Notes: a model not told the origin generated them from the letters alone. 64,000 nt of DNA from Ctenosaura bakeri (GCA_948474755.1 CAOLHI010001659.1:124001-188000), one strand, 5' to 3'. Numbered from the stretch's first letter, positions 1-12,285 are shown. Program-made: numbers and translations.

Positions 1-546
1 GCATTGTGATGTGGCAGCCACAAAAGCCAATGTGATTCTTGGTTGTATCAGTAGGAATATGGTGTTTAGATCAAGGGAGGTAATAGAACCACTCTGCTTT
101 GGTTACATCTCTTCTGGAATACTATGTCCAGTTCTGGGCACCTCATTTCAAGAAGGATATTGACAAGCTGGAACATGTCCAGAGGAGGGCAAGCAAAATG
201 ATGAAGGGTGTGGAAGCCATGCCCTATGAGGAGCAGCTTAGGGAGAGGGGTATGTTTAGTCTAAAGAAGAGAGATTAAGAGGGAATGTGATAGTCATGTT
301 TAAATATTTGAAGGGATGTCATGTTGAGGAGGGAGCGGGCTTGTTTTCCGCTGTTCCAGGGACTAGGACAAGGAGCAATGGATTCAAACTACAGGAAAAG
401 ATATTCCACCTAAACTTTAGGAAGAACTTCCTGATGGTCAGAGCTGTTCGGCAGTGGAATATGCTGCCTCGGAGTGTGGTCATCTGTTGGGAGTACTTTG
501 ATTTGGGTTACTGCATGGCACTGGGTTGGACTGTATCACCCCTGTG
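1..546 (+). mobile_element. CR1 LINE 3' end, left part
   Basis: This is the last part of a CR1 ORF2 plus the start of its 3' UTR. It matches, in order, the C-terminal coding part of the full CR1 at 30183-35170, including the stretches that read [13 protein letters not shown] and [12 protein letters not shown] frameshift near 285 and a changed C-terminus show that it is dead. The CR1 sequence stops at 546 and resumes at 6119, because another LINE was inserted. Confidence 0.9.
530..546 (+). repeat. Target-site duplication, left copy
   Basis: The 17 bases ACTGTATCACCCCTGTG occur here and again, identical, at 6102-6118. They flank the Vingi-like LINE on both sides and are part of the CR1 3' end that was its target. 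Confidence 0.85.
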
Positions 547-928
547 AGAGGCTAAGATGGTGGCAACCCAGTAGGATGCTATATTTAGAGCTCCAGTGTT
601 TTCACTTTTTAACAAGGTTTTTATTAGTTTTATTACTCCCTCAAACCATCTCATTACTAAATTTTGTTTGAGGTTTTAATTTGTTAACCTTCCTTTGCCA
701 TGAGCCTTTTAATTTAGCCTGCTAAATGCATACGTTATCAGGCCTTCTGCAAATTAACTGATTAGCGGACCTAGCTGGCTGGAATCCCAGGAACTATACA
801 AGAAAAGAGAGAGAAACTGTTTTTAGGACAACATTTGGTGTTGTGATCTACCTTATTAGTAGAGCTGTTGGAATAAGCTTGGCGGAAAGAGAATTGCATT
901 CAGAGCTCCCCAGAGAAGGCAAGAGAAC

Positions 929-1642
929 ATGGTTGTAACCAGAGCTCAGAGAAGACAGGGGAGAGTTACAGAATGCACGTCTTCATCCACACAAAAGACT
1001 ATTCTGGACTTCTGCCAGCAAATGGGTACTAGAGAAACATTTATAGAGAAGACGAAATGCAAGGATAGTTCCACTTCTGCTTTTTTTGCAACAGAAGCTC
1101 TGAACTCTATTCTTTCGGGGGATAACAACATCGATAAAGACTTTCTGGAATTCTCAGCAGTGTTATGTGACCAGGAACAGGAACAGGTGGGTAACTGGTC
1201 CCTATATTCAGAACTCTCTTGTGAAAATTCTTACTCTGTTCCTTCTGCTTATAACACTCCATGGCCTACTTCAAACTCAGTACAAGCCCAGCCTTTGGCT
1301 AAGGACACAGATAAAGTAGGTCAGGAACTTCTTGCAGAAGTGTATATATGTTTACAGGACCAATGCCTCCTTACAGCACAGGCTAATGAGAAAATCTTCC
1401 AATCCATGGATGACCTAAGAAAGGAAATCTCTGGTCTTAAAGCCAACATTCAGGTCCTAATGGGCCTAATTGAAGCAGGGATTTTAATAACAGCTCCTAC
1501 TACAATCCAATCTAACCGTGAATCTGATAAAAACTTTACTTCCACTGACCTGCAGGTGGAAATTTCTCTTAGTAATAAGAGTGATTTTGGGGGCTCTTTG
1601 GGTGACCTTCTGCAGGATTGGGAAAACCTATGGCTCCTTTAA
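929..1642 (+). CDS. ORF1 of the Vingi-like LINE
   Basis: An uninterrupted reading frame of 237 codons starting at an ATG. ORF1 proteins of this kind coat the element RNA and act as chaperones in the cytoplasmic particle; that role is inferred from position. Residues about 135-190 are rich in Leu, Ile and charged residues in a pattern fitting a coiled coil. I see no zinc knuckle or RRM. The end overlaps the start of ORF2 by about 13 bases in a different frame, a compact arrangement known in several LINE clades. It has no internal stop, although ORF2 behind it is broken several times. It could be under weaker mutation by chance. Confidence 0.6.
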   Translation: MVVTRAQRRQGRVTECTSSSTQKTILDFCQQMGTRETFIEKTKCKDSSTSAFFATEALNSILSGDNNIDKDFLEFSAVLCDQEQEQVGNWSLYSELSCENSYSVPSAYNTPWPTSNSVQAQPLAKDTDKVGQELLAEVYICLQDQCLLTAQANEKIFQSMDDLRKEISGLKANIQVLMGLIEAGILITAPTTIQSNRESDKNFTSTDLQVEISLSNKSDFGGSLGDLLQDWENLWLL

Positions 1643-4600
1643 ATAAATCATCAACTGGAGTACAGAAGGACGACATATCTGAAATCTCTCATCTTACTCT
1701 TTCTGATCCCAACCTGATCATAAAAGATGAATGGCAAGAGGATCTAGCTACTGAACCTGAAGAGGGAAATATTATTAAGGTGTCAGATGGCTTGGAAGTT
1801 GAACTTGAGGACTCAAGGGTGGGAAAAAACCAAAGAGAGGAAGATTTGGACCAAATTAGGACTACCGTTAGTGAGATCTTTCAGTCCAATTCTGATTTTT
1901 GTGTGTCTATTTTTAATTGGCTGCTAAAACGAGCAGATGGTTCATGGAAAGAAAATACAGATGTGTTACATGAAATCTTAGCAATAGCTGGAACTTCTGA
2001 GGAGGAATTAGGAGGATTATCTTGTTTGTGCTTATATCCTAGGGAGCAAAAGGGAATCAGAGGTGTATTGAATTATCCTTTTCATGTTTGGGTCACTGTA
2101 AAACCTTTTGGTCTTCACTTCCAAAATTTAGAAATAGTAATGTCTCTTTTAAGTGGGGTAGGTATAACTCAGGCCAACACCTTATTCATACCTACTCACA
2201 CAAACAAGCCACTTTGTATAGAAAAGATACTAGACATTCTGTTTCTGGAAAAGCCTAAACGGATTTTTACTTGTAAGACCTTTTCTTATAAGGGTTCAAA
2301 TGATAGTAAAGCCATACCCGCATATGTTACCTATCCAAATAATATCCCTGTCCCTCATGAGGGTCAGGGGTATCGGGCATATCAGCCCTTTAGACCTGTA
2401 GTTGGTAATTCCTTGATTCCTTTCAGAACTCATGCTAGGAGTTTACAAGCCAGTGGCAAGCATGATCGATCCAGGCATAATCTTGGGATGAACCCCAAGA
2501 GGCCCCCCTACTGGAAGAGCTGGGATGGGTCTAAGGTAGGCAGGGGAAAACCTCAAGTTATTTCTCCTGCTACCAAGAACCAGTCAATACATCCCCTACG
2601 ACTAGATATTACAGATTCACAGTTTTCTCTTTTGATTTTATCTTGGAATATTGCTGGGTGGCAAAATAAGAACATAAGTCAGGAATTTGTGAAATTTCTT
2701 CTACCATTCCACATTATATGTGTCCAGGAAACCTGGGTCTCAGATACATCCTTTTCATTTTTACAGAGATATACATCATATTTGCTCCCTGCTACTAGAT
2801 TACACAAAAAGGGGAGACCCAGGGGCAGTGTAGCCATTTTAGTTTCAGTGAAATTTGATGTTGAGTCTGTAGTAATTTACCAGTCTAGTTGTAACTTTAT
2901 TTTGTCTTTATTGGTAAGAGGAAATTGGGGGACAAGATTTGATTATTTAATTTGTTTCAACGTATACTGCCCCCCTGATAAATCTGGGGACTCAAGGCTC
3001 TTTTGGGAGGAATTGGAAGAGGCTTTGAATCTCTGCGAGACAAAGTACCCCAAGGCAAAAATAGTGGTGTGTGGTGACTTTAATGCCCGTGTGGGCTCTG
3101 GCCCAAATGATAAAGAAAATAATTTTGGAATGGATAGATATGAGGTATTTCTATCTGACCGCTTTTCATTGGATAAAACAGTAAATAAAGCAGGTCAGAA
3201 GCTGTTTGAGCTTATGTCCAGTTTGCAGCTGATCTGCCTTCATGGCAGCTCCTGGGATAATTCTCGTGGATATTTTACTTTTCTAAATAGCAGGGCTGGT
3301 AGTGTTATTGATTATATTTTCTATTCTTCTCAGCTTTTGTCTGATAAGATTAGTTATAACATCTTAGATCGCCCAGAAAGTGACCATTTACCTATTCTTT
3401 TGATTATTCCCACACTTATTCCCCAACTGCCCCCTCCATCTATTGATTTGGCTGAGGGTACAATAATGGTGGGGAAACGACTAAAATGGTCACGCTCTGT
3501 GGAACTTTCTATCCAGAACCATCTATATAGTCCCCACTTTTTGAAAATGCAACAGAATATTGTCAGTGGACATATGGATCCCATAGAGGGTATTATGACC
3601 ATTTCCGCAGCTTTGAGGCCACTTCTAATTAGGAAAAACAATCAGCCTAAAATGGCTTTTGGTAAGATAGGTTGGTTTGATAATGAATGTAGGCAAGCTA
3701 AAAAGAGTCTGACACAACTAACTAGGAGGGTAAGACGAACTATTCTGCAAGCCGACTTGGAGGCCTTGGCTTCCAGTCGTCAAATCTATAAGGATTTATT
3801 AAGGAAAAAAGAAAGGACTTTTATGGCGACTCAGTGGAAGGAGTTAATGCTGGCAGCTCTGGAAAGGAATGAAAGACAATTCTGGAACTTGATCTCAAAT
3901 CAGATACAGGTTATACTCCCACAATAGAAGCGTGCATTCCAGTTAATACCTGGTGTACTTACTTTAGAAATACTCTGGGTGGTGATATGCATGGGAGCTC
4001 TTACCAAACAAGCACTAAACAAACTCTGCAAATGGTACTACCTAAGTGGCCTCCTGTCTCTGAGGAAGAAGTGGCTAAACTTATACATGCGCTGTCAGTA
4101 GATAAAGAACCTGGCGAGGATATGATTCCAGCAGAGGTATATAAGAACAACTCTGAATGGTGGGTTCCTATTTTGGCTAAACTATTCTCCCATATAAATT
4201 CTACAGCTATCTTTCCTGAGCGATGGAAGCAGAGCATAGTTTTTCCAATATATAACAAAGGAGATAAATCAAACCCACAGAATTATCGACCTATCAGTTT
4301 GCTAGATATCAGCTCTAAGATCTATACTCACATTCTCCTTCAGCAGCTGACTGGGTGGAGGAGAAAAATGTTCTTCACCAGGAACAAGCTGGTTTTAGGA
4401 AAGGTCATAGCACAGTGGATCAGATTTTTGTGTTACACCACCTAATTCATAAATACACCATAGGCTCCGCTAAATGGCTTTATGCTGCATTCATTTATTT
4501 TTCCTCAGCCTTTGATACAATTAATAGGAATCATCTGTGGAGCAAACTTGCAATGACTGACATTGATAAAAGACTACTTTTCCTAATACAGAAATTATAT

Positions 4601-5993
4601 ACAAATACATCTATGAGGGTAAGGATTAGCACAGATGGAAGGCTGACACAGGAAATCAATAGGAATTAGACAAGGGTGCTTACTAGCACCCCTTTTGTTT
4701 AACCTTTATATAAATGATATAGTAACGCAGTTAAATTGTCCTGATCACTTTCCACCCTCCGTAGGAACACGTAAAGTAGCACTTTTAATATATGCTGATG
4801 ACATCGTACTACTTTCAATCAATAAAATTGGGCTGAAGAGAAGCCTCAATAAACTCCATGAGTTCTGCCATACAGAACAGCTTAGGATTAACTATACCAA
4901 ATCCAAGGTGATCATCTTTGGTAAGCGACCACCTAAAATTAAATGGTGTTTGGGTGGCAATAATATAGAACAGGTCCCTTCTTTTAAATATTTGGGGGTA
5001 TATTTTGACGAGAAACTTACCTGGAAGACACAATTATGCAATATAAAAACAACAGTACAGAGGATAGCCCATGCTACTTTGAAGTTCTTTTATTCCAAAG
5101 GGGGGAAACTAGTGCTCCCAGCTTTGAAAGTGTATTCAGGAAAAATAATGGTCCAAATGCTATATGGTGTAAAGATTTGAGAGGTAAATCATAGAAATCT
5201 GAATGACCTGGAAATCTGCCAGAATAATTTTTTTAGATCCTTGCTGGCAGTACCACCTGGAACTCCAGCTGCATTCCTCAGAACAGAGTTAGGTGTACCA
5301 TCTGTAAAAGCAAGGTCTGAGTTGGCAATTTTTACGTATTATAAAAGGGTCCTAGACATGATAGATGATCGTCTGCCTAAGCTGTGCTTAGCTGAGCAAT
5401 GGAAGATAGGTGGCTGGGCTAAGATAGTCCAGGACCTGCTAATAACCAAAAGTCTCTCAACAGATATTTTTGTCTTTGAGGGATTTAAAACTAAAGTGAG
5501 GGACTATATTTATAAATTGGATAATGAGCAGGACCTAAGTGTAATTAAAAGATCAAAGTTTTCACACTGGTATCATATGGTGAAACCTAACCATCTGAGA
5601 GCTCAGTACCTAGATACACTCACTTTTCCCTCTTTGAGAACAGCATTCATGGAACTGCGTTTTCAAACTATGCCAACATCTGTTTTAGATGGCAGATATA
5701 GAAACATTCCAAGACACCTAAGGATCTGCATTTGTGGCATGGGGGAGGTAGAGGACATCATACACTACCTATTTTTCTGCCCCCTTTATCAAAATCCTCG
5801 AAAGAGATTTTTGGGAGATATCCTGGCTCCCTTGCAAGGTGAGACTCCTTACATAAAACTTTGTTGATTGCTCTCAGATTGTGATCCACTGGTTACATAT
5901 AAAACAGCTTTATTTGCCAAAGCTGCTAAAAGCATTCGTGCAAATTATTTGAAAGAGATTGCCATAGACTGTGCTGGGGACTCTCTGATTTAA
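1630..5993 (+). pseudogene. ORF2 of the Vingi-like LINE (endonuclease + reverse transcriptase), broken
   Basis: The frame opens at the ATG at 1630 and runs to 3927. An APE-type endonuclease occupies about 2630-3420: LSWNIAGWQNK, VQETWVSD, CGDFNARVGSG and SDHLPI are its metal-binding and catalytic blocks. The reverse transcriptase follows (YRPISLLD, AGFRKGHSTVDQ, YADDIVLL, FKYLGVYFD), then a C-terminal motif of the form CxC...H...C near 5730-5790. Lesions seen: frameshifts near 3906, 4354 and 4660, and in-frame TGA stops at 5178-5180 and 5865-5867. After the last, the frame stays open to TAA at 5991-5993, which I take as the original end. The copy cannot make active protein. Confidence 0.8.
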
Positions 5994-6101
5994 TATTTAT
6001 GTGGATGTATGTATATATATTTTTTATATTGGTTTTATGGCTTTAACTATATTTGTAGTGGCTTTTAGTCGAATACAATAAAATTTACTGTACTGTACTG
6101 T

Positions 6102-6118
6102 ACTGTATCACCCCTGTG
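6102..6118 (+). repeat. Target-site duplication, right copy
   Basis: Identical to 530-546. It directly follows the ACTGT tandem tail, so the exact element end is ambiguous by a few bases. Confidence 0.85.
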
Positions 6119-6142
6119 GTCTCTTCCAAATCTGATTCTATG
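6119..6142 (+). mobile_element. CR1 LINE 3' end, right part
   Basis: GTCTCTTCCAAATCTGATTC followed by TATG is the normal end of a CR1 and completes the copy interrupted at 546. Confidence 0.85.
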
Positions 6143-6550
6143 AAAATTATTATAAGATGATGTATTGCTGGTATCTTACACCAGAAAAACTAGCAAAGAT
6201 TTATATAGAGACTGGAAATAAATATTGGAAATGCCACAACCATGTAGGGTCTTTGTATATGATCATTTATATATAAAATTTAAAGAAGATAAGAAGACTA
6301 AACAATTTGAAGAAACTAAATCTGATGATGATGATCATTTGATTGTTAAGATATATTTTTGTTGAAATTTGAGAGTAAGGGAACAAGTAAAGGAATACAT
6401 GATTAATTGGGCAAAGAATTTTAGATATACTTTTGGATCAATGGGGAAAGCTATGGACAAAGGATATTAAAAATACATTATATATTTTTTAAAAAATTTT
6501 AAAAGGTGGTGTATCACTGTTATCTTACACCAAAGAAATTCAGAATAATG
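6143..6550 (+). mobile_element. Two short L1 ORF2 fragments
   Basis: Translation shows the WYLTP-type block and the WKCHN motif (C-terminal Cys region of reptile L1 ORF2) at about 6155-6250. The upstream INWAKNF block follows at about 6400-6425, then the WYLTP-type block again near 6505-6540. The order means that two overlapping L1 pieces are joined. All frames are broken. Confidence 0.65.
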
Positions 6551-8160
6551 TACAGAAATGTAGATTTCTTCTTGGAATGTCCAACCGAGAAGTTCTTTGC
6601 TGAGTCTTTTTTGTATTAAAAGATTTTTATCTGTATTCTGAATGAGTCTCTTGCAAACAAATAACATCTGGGTCCAATTTCTTTAAGTAATATACCTCCT
6701 CCTTTTTCTGAGGGCTGTTAAATCCATTTTTAATCAAAGTTAAAAATTTGTAACCCATTTTTAATATTCAGATTAAGAAAAGTCCAGCTTAGTCTTTACA
6801 TCTAACACAAATGAGTCCTTATCTTCTTTATCTCAAACAATTGAAGCAGCAATTCCTTTATCATCAGAGTCTTTGTGTTCCTCTCCTACTTCTTGTTGAT
6901 CACTTCTTTTTTAAAATCGTTCTTAAATCTTTTAAGGAAATAATTCATCTTATAGATTGAATTCAGTCTATAATTTTCATTCATATATATAAAAATCACA
7001 CCTTCCTGCCTGTCCCAACTGAAAGGGATGTTCTTTCTCTTAAGTTTCTCCACCAAAAATTGAAATTTTTCTGTTTCCTACGAATTTGAACAGGTACTTC
7101 CTTCAAAAGGACAAGCAGATCAGCCTGAATGTTCCATGGGATCTTATGATGAAGCTCCAAAATTTGATCTCTTGGTTTTTTGGATGAAAATTGAATAACT
7201 GCATCTTTTGATGCTTTCATCTTCTTGCATATACAGAGTTGGCTCAATATATGGCAATTATATTATGCTCAAATAATCTTCATCTTCTCACCTGTATGTG
7301 CATAAGTTTTCAGTTATCCTTGCCTGTAATTCTCCCCATTCTGTTCAGAAAGACCGTGGATCCTCAGATAATTTCCCTTCTCTCTTTTCTCAAAAATCCC
7401 CATTCTGTCCAAATGTTTCTCTAGCTTTTGATCTTGTCTCCAGTTAGTCTTAACTTCCAGCTCTTGGATATTTTCTTTTAAAGTTACAATTACTTTCTTG
7501 TTCTCTTGAATTTCAACATTTGTCTTTTCCATCATTTGTTGGATTTTTGTAACTTTGCCTGTCGCCTGTGTTTTCAATTCATCTTATTTTCCATCTTATC
7601 CATCTTGTTTGCAGAGGATATTTTAAATTGCTTAAATTCTGTCATAAATCTGACAAAGTAATCAGGCACTTTGCCTTCATCCACTGAATCCTTTCTGGTT
7701 TGCATCTTCTGTTTTGTTGTGGAGGCCATCATTTATTTTATAAAGCAAAGGAAAGGAAAAAAAACAATACAGCCAACTACTATTCTGCCAACAAAGCTTA
7801 TGTTCCAAAACATAGATAAAAACACTGTTTCATCTAGAACATTCTCAGAAGTAATGCCAAGCAAAATGCCAAGCAATGTAGAAGTTGAGAAAAATTCCTT
7901 TACCCAGCAGTCTCTATCATTTCCAATTTAAATAGTCCTACAAGCATATAGCAGCACAGTCTTTTTAATACATACATACATACATATAGTCCTTGTAGGT
8001 GAATTATAAATCCTATTAAAAAGTACAAAAATAGAAATAGCCCAATTAACAAAACAGAGTGTGATAAAACAAAAGCAATCAGTCTTCTTAAAGATCAAAC
8101 TAAAATTCTCAAGTACAGGAACAGGAACAGTTTTTAAAAAGTCTCTATTAATCAAATATT
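6551..8160 (-). mobile_element. L1 LINE, 5' half, reverse strand
   Basis: Reading from about 8160 down, this holds a probable 5' UTR, ORF1 and the first part of the ORF2 endonuclease. On the reverse strand 6555-6760 translates with NGFNSPQK and DPDVICLQETH, the N-terminal endonuclease blocks of L1. The element stops there, directly against the forward L1 pieces. The upper boundary is uncertain; the A-rich run near 7735-7780 lies in the 5' UTR. Confidence 0.7.
6996..7732 (-). pseudogene. L1 ORF1 (nucleic-acid chaperone), broken
   Basis: It starts at the reverse-strand ATG ending at 7732 (MMASTTKQK). A coiled-coil stretch follows (7570-7314, KIQQMMEKTNVEIQENK). The start of the RRM domain, NYLRIHGL, is next, then after a break the C-terminal domain (RDQILELHH, VPVQIRRKQKNFNF) at 7247-6996. 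In L1 this protein forms trimers that bind element RNA. At least two frame changes (near 7575 and between 7314 and 7247) break it. Confidence 0.7.
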
Positions 8161-9179
8161 AACCTATAGGTTATATCTTTTAAAGAGTCATTTTAAAAAG
8201 GCAGAAAAAGAGAAAGGTTGTAGTCTTTAATGTGTCTTTACCAAAGTGATCTGAAAAAAGGGTGCTGCCTCATGAGAGGGTATTTAAACAGTAGGAAGAC
8301 ACATGCAAACTGTAGCAATCAGGGGCTCCTTGCCTTTATCCACCAAAACTAGTACAATCTAAAATTCATACAAGAGGTCTAGAAAGTAGCTAATGTAATG
8401 TCCATTTAGGGGGATGCATATAACTCATCCCCTGGCTGCCAAAGCAGGTGATTGCTTCCCCAACCTTACAATCTTACCTCCATCAATCCTGTCAGCTGCT
8501 GGCTTGGCCTTTGAAGTTGTTGACAGTGGTGTGTTGGAGAGGGTAAGGATGTGATAGAGAAAGCAAGGAAGAAGGAAGGGGAAGACATTCAATACCTAAC
8601 ATACAATACATTCTGTACAAGATGTGTGGCTTTTCTCTAGCAATTAGAGAAGAAATCACCAAAAATGGGATATTATATGAATACAACAACAATTAAAAAA
8701 TAACAATGGCAATCAAAGCAGCAATATTCATAAAATCATGGCATGGAGTGGCTGGCAGCACAGGCAGCAAGAAAGTGCAATGTGTTGGTGGAGAGGAACT
8801 TCATTCCCCACCACCACGAGAGTCTGAAATAGTCATGAACAACAGTCTGTGTATAGGAGAGGTGGAGGAGGTGCTTTACTCCCCAGTGTCCCAACAGAAA
8901 TGGGGTTCAGACATGTAAAAAAAATGGCGATCCTTTGGGATCTCCAAGATGTCCTAGCAGGATGGTGGTATTTTGATATCTTTAGGGTGTGCTCATGCAT
9001 TGTGGCAGCACGAATCAGCAGCAGGCTGTCCTCAGGTTGAGGGTAGACTGGGTCAATGTCTTTTTGGGTGGTTTGGAGCTAGCCACTTTGAGGTTAGGTT
9101 GACAGGATCCTTGTATTGTAAAGGAGGAAGCTTGGAGAGAGATTAGCCTTGGGATCTCTCCACCTGAAGGTGTGGACTG
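8161..9179. other. No gene recognised; possible 3' end/LTR of retrovirus copy A
   Basis: No convincing reading frame. On the reverse strand it continues directly from the retroviral sequence above it. It contains TTTAAATACCCTC near 8300, which could serve as a TATA-like box, then ATTAAAG. It does not match the LTR at 15412-15935, so I leave it unassigned. Confidence 0.3.
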
Positions 9180-9838
9180 GGTTGCACAGAAGCTCCAAGG
9201 ATTTGTAGAAATTGGTGTTTCCACACTTTGTGGGTATGCAACACCTTGGGAGGAAAAATTGATATTGACAACTCAAACACAAGGAAACCAGCAGGGAAGA
9301 CAGAAAGTACTATGTATACCAGCCCACCAGTTTCCCGGGTGCTGGATCTACACAAGCCTGTTGTGCTAGTACATGTGTGCAGAAGAGTCTGGGGATCCAA
9401 GGAGGATGTCAGTTGGGGTGGGTCAGTATTTCAGTCAGGAATAACTGCTCCCTAAAGCTGAGAGAAAGCCTTTTCTGGTAACTCTTGTACAGTTTTCCAG
9501 TGAGGTCCTGGAACAACCTCATCCAGGTGTATCTAAGAGTCAGAAGGCTCTTTGGACTCCTGTGGAGGTTTCAGGGGAACTTCCCCCAGCTCATGGATAG
9601 GTTTTATAAACCCACTGTATTCATAAACATGGGTGATGACTGTTCTTAACTCTAAAGGCCCAACTCAGCTCAACCATGGGCTTCTCCAGGAGTCCTGGGA
9701 GGCCTTTGAGCCTCCAAAAACTTAGTAAACAAATAGATTGAGCCTTGACTAGCTTGGCCAATTCACCAAGGGACTTTAATTGAATAATCTGGTGATATCC
9801 TCAATATGCCAAACTAGCTAAGCCAATGACTAACACTA
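9180..9838 (-). mobile_element. Endogenous retrovirus copy A, 3' region
   Basis: The reverse complement aligns block by block with 21265-21900 of copy B. Shared blocks include CTTTGGTGAATTGGCC, the GAGGC-CAAAGGCC stretch and GGTGTTGCATACCC. It is non-coding or too decayed to translate, and continues the env-like region 12286-14425 after an L1 insertion. Confidence 0.6.
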
Positions 9839-12285
9839 TTTTTTTTTTATTAAAAAGAAAAATTAATACATTACAAAAACAAAATCATAAGTCTATAAAT
9901 TTTTCACATTTTTAAACTAAAAAAAAAACGCTTAACTTGTATATACATATCCTAATATTTATCCCTCACAGTCCTTATCCTTCCTCCCTCCCCTTGTTGG
10001 ATCAACTTTTATCGATTTTATTTCTATATTGTTATCCCAAATAAAATGCACAAAAAAAAAATCAATTACCACCATTGCTTCTACCTTTAGTTAGATTAGC
10101 ATAACCGTATTCTCCCTCTTATCTTAACATTATATTATTTCAAACCATCTATTTACTATTCTTCACTCTGACAAATCTTTTCCAAAATGTCTTTTATCGA
10201 CCTCAAACCGTTAGCTTTCTCTCCGCTCTTTTCTCCTCTTAATCTACGAGTGAGGTCATCAAGTATAACATATTCCAGAACCTTCTGTGCCCATTCTTCC
10301 ACAGATGGTGTTTCCTGAGTTTTCCAATATTTAGCGTACAGTATTCTGGCCGCAGTTATCATATATAAAATTATTGTCTCATGATTTTTGTACTTTATGT
10401 CTACTTGGTGCAGCATATTGAGTAAAAAGATTTCAGGCGTAATTGGGATTTCTATCTGTAGTGTGTCCATCATCATTTTATGTACTTTTTTCCAGTAATT
10501 TTTTGCTTTAGGGCATTGCCACCACATATGAAAAAAAGTCCCATTTTCCAGCTTACATTTCCAACAATTCTTGTCTTTTAACTTATATATATTTCCCAGC
10601 TTCACAGGGTCTAAATACCATCTATGCAGCATTTTTAGATGATTTTCTTTGAGGTTTTGTGCACATGTAAACTTCTGTGTGTTTATCCAACTTTTTTCCC
10701 AATACGCCAGTTCAATTTGATGACCAATATTTTGAGCCCAGCTTATCATAGTCTCCTTAATTATCTCTGTTTCAACTTCTCTATCTAATAAAAATTTATA
10801 AAAATGAGATGTTAAATGTTCCTTTTTTTCAAAAATTATTTTTTCCCAATCAGTAAGGTGAGTATTTGTTTCAATTCCTTCTAATTTAATGTCCATTTTA
10901 AATCTTTCTTTTAACTGCAGATGGAGAAACCATTGACATTCCTTCCCTTCTTCCGCTAACTCCTCTCTTGTTTTAATTCATAGTCCAACAATCGGGTCCT
11001 TAACAGTTAAATCTTTATAAGTAAGCCATCTACCTGTCAAGTCCTTCCCCTTCATCAACGCCTCTTGTGGAGAGACCCATAATGGTAATCTCGAGTATAA
11101 TTTTCGTTTCCAGGTCCTCCAGATCTCAAATAAAGGCCTTCTGACATAGTGATTCAAGAAATCTTTGTCCACTTTCGTCTTATTGTACCAGAGGTAGGCA
11201 TGCCACCCGAAACGCAAATCTGTGCCCTCAACATTCAGTATTCTCTCATTTTTCAACTCAATCCAATCTTTCAACCACGACATTCCATTAGCCATGAAAT
11301 ATAATTTCAAGTCTGGTACATTGCAGCCTCCTCTTTCTTTCTTATCAATCAATATCTTCCACTTAATTCTAGGCTTTTTCCCAGCCCATATGAACTGTGA
11401 TAGATCCTTCTTCCAATCCTGAAAGCATCTTTTATTTATAATGATAGAAATATTCTGAAATAGATAGTTCATCTTAGGCAAAACCATCATTTTAACTGTT
11501 GAAATCCTGCCCAAAAGTGATATATTTAAACTTGACCAATTTTGCAAATCCTTCTTTATCTCTCTCCATTTTACTGAGTAATTATTTTCAAATAGCCCAT
11601 TGTTCTGTTTAGTAATGACTATTCCCAAATACGTAATCTTCTTCTCTTCCTTAAAGCCAGACTGTTGTTCTAAAACCTCGATTTCTTCCTTTCGCATATT
11701 TTTAGTTAACATCTTCGTCTTCTCTCTGTTAATTTTAAATCCAGCTAATTCTCCGAATTCATTACAGACTTCTAATAATTTTGTTAAACCAGTTTCAGGT
11801 TCTTCTAAAAAAATCACTAAATCATCCGCATATGCCAAGAGTTTATATTCGCATCCCTCTATTTTGACGCCTTTTATTATCTTTTCCGATCTTATTTTTC
11901 TTAGAAGAACCTCTAAAGCCATTATGAATAAAAGAGGAGAGAGTGGACATCCTTGACGCGTCCCTTTTTTAATCTCAAAAGGATCTGTCTTATCGCCATT
12001 TATCAACAATTGGGCCTTACAATTCGTATATATTTGTCTAATCCACATGGTAAACTTCTGCCCACAGTTCATTTTCTTTAGTAACACAAATAGAAATTCA
12101 TGTGTCACGTTATCAAATGCCTTTTCCGCGTCTACGAAGATCATCGTACTTTTTTTTCCGTTATGTTTCTCATAGTATTCTAACATGTTAATTACCACTC
12201 TGATATTATCTCTGATGTACCTCTTTGGTAAAAAACCATTTTGATCTTCATGTATCAGAGCTTGCAAGATGAATTTCAGTCTAAG
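9839..12285 (-). mobile_element. L1 LINE, 5'-truncated, inserted in retrovirus copy A
   Basis: The run of T at 9839-9850 is the poly(A) tail of a reverse-strand element. The 3' UTR occupies 9850-10155 and ORF2 follows up to 12285. At 12285 the reading changes abruptly to retroviral sequence that matches copy B near 21155, so this is a 5' truncation. About 100 bp of retroviral sequence present in copy B is missing at the junction, and I could not define a clean target-site duplication. Confidence 0.85.
10156..12285 (-). pseudogene. L1 ORF2, reverse transcriptase to C-terminus, one frameshift
   Basis: The frame is open from 12285 to 10978 and, in another frame, to 10156. It starts inside the reverse transcriptase at HEDQNGFLPKRYIRDN. 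Then come VDAEKAFDNV, GTRQGCPLSPLLFIMALEVL and the catalytic AYADDL, followed by the thumb/connection (TYLGIVI, WAGKKPRIKW). The C-terminal domain carries WYLDPVKL and the cysteine motif CWKC...GTFFHMWWQC. The only break I see is a frameshift near 10980; the endonuclease is absent because of 5' truncation. Few lesions suggest a fairly recent insertion. Confidence 0.85.

Larger units (their letters stand above)
547..6101 (+). mobile_element. Full-length non-LTR retrotransposon, Vingi/I-superclade-like
   Basis: A 5.55-kb LINE bounded by a 17-bp target-site duplication. It has a 5' UTR of about 380 bp, a short ORF1, an ORF2 with an N-terminal APE endonuclease, a reverse transcriptase and a C-terminal Cys/His motif. 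It ends in a short ACTGT-type tandem repeat rather than poly(A), after AATAAAAT. The reverse transcriptase is unlike the CR1, L1 and L2 copies elsewhere in the window. The motifs EQAGFRKGHSTVDQ, RQGCLLAPLLFNLYIND and YADDIVLLS resemble reptile Vingi-type elements. The clade name is a judgement by eye; R1 or another I-superclade group is possible. Confidence 0.75.

Noticed and set aside
6143..8160. L1 twin-priming inversion
   Set aside because: Twin priming would put the inverted 5' part before the sense 3' part and leave a poly(A) tail; here the order is the other way and no tail is seen.
8240..8700. LTR of retrovirus copy A
   Set aside because: A TATA-like box and ATTAAAG exist, but there is no TG...CA pair with a duplication and no match to the other LTRs; kept only as a possibility.
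11600..11956. 118-codon forward ORF
   Set aside because: Antisense of the L1 reverse transcriptase, including the complement of its AYADD motif.
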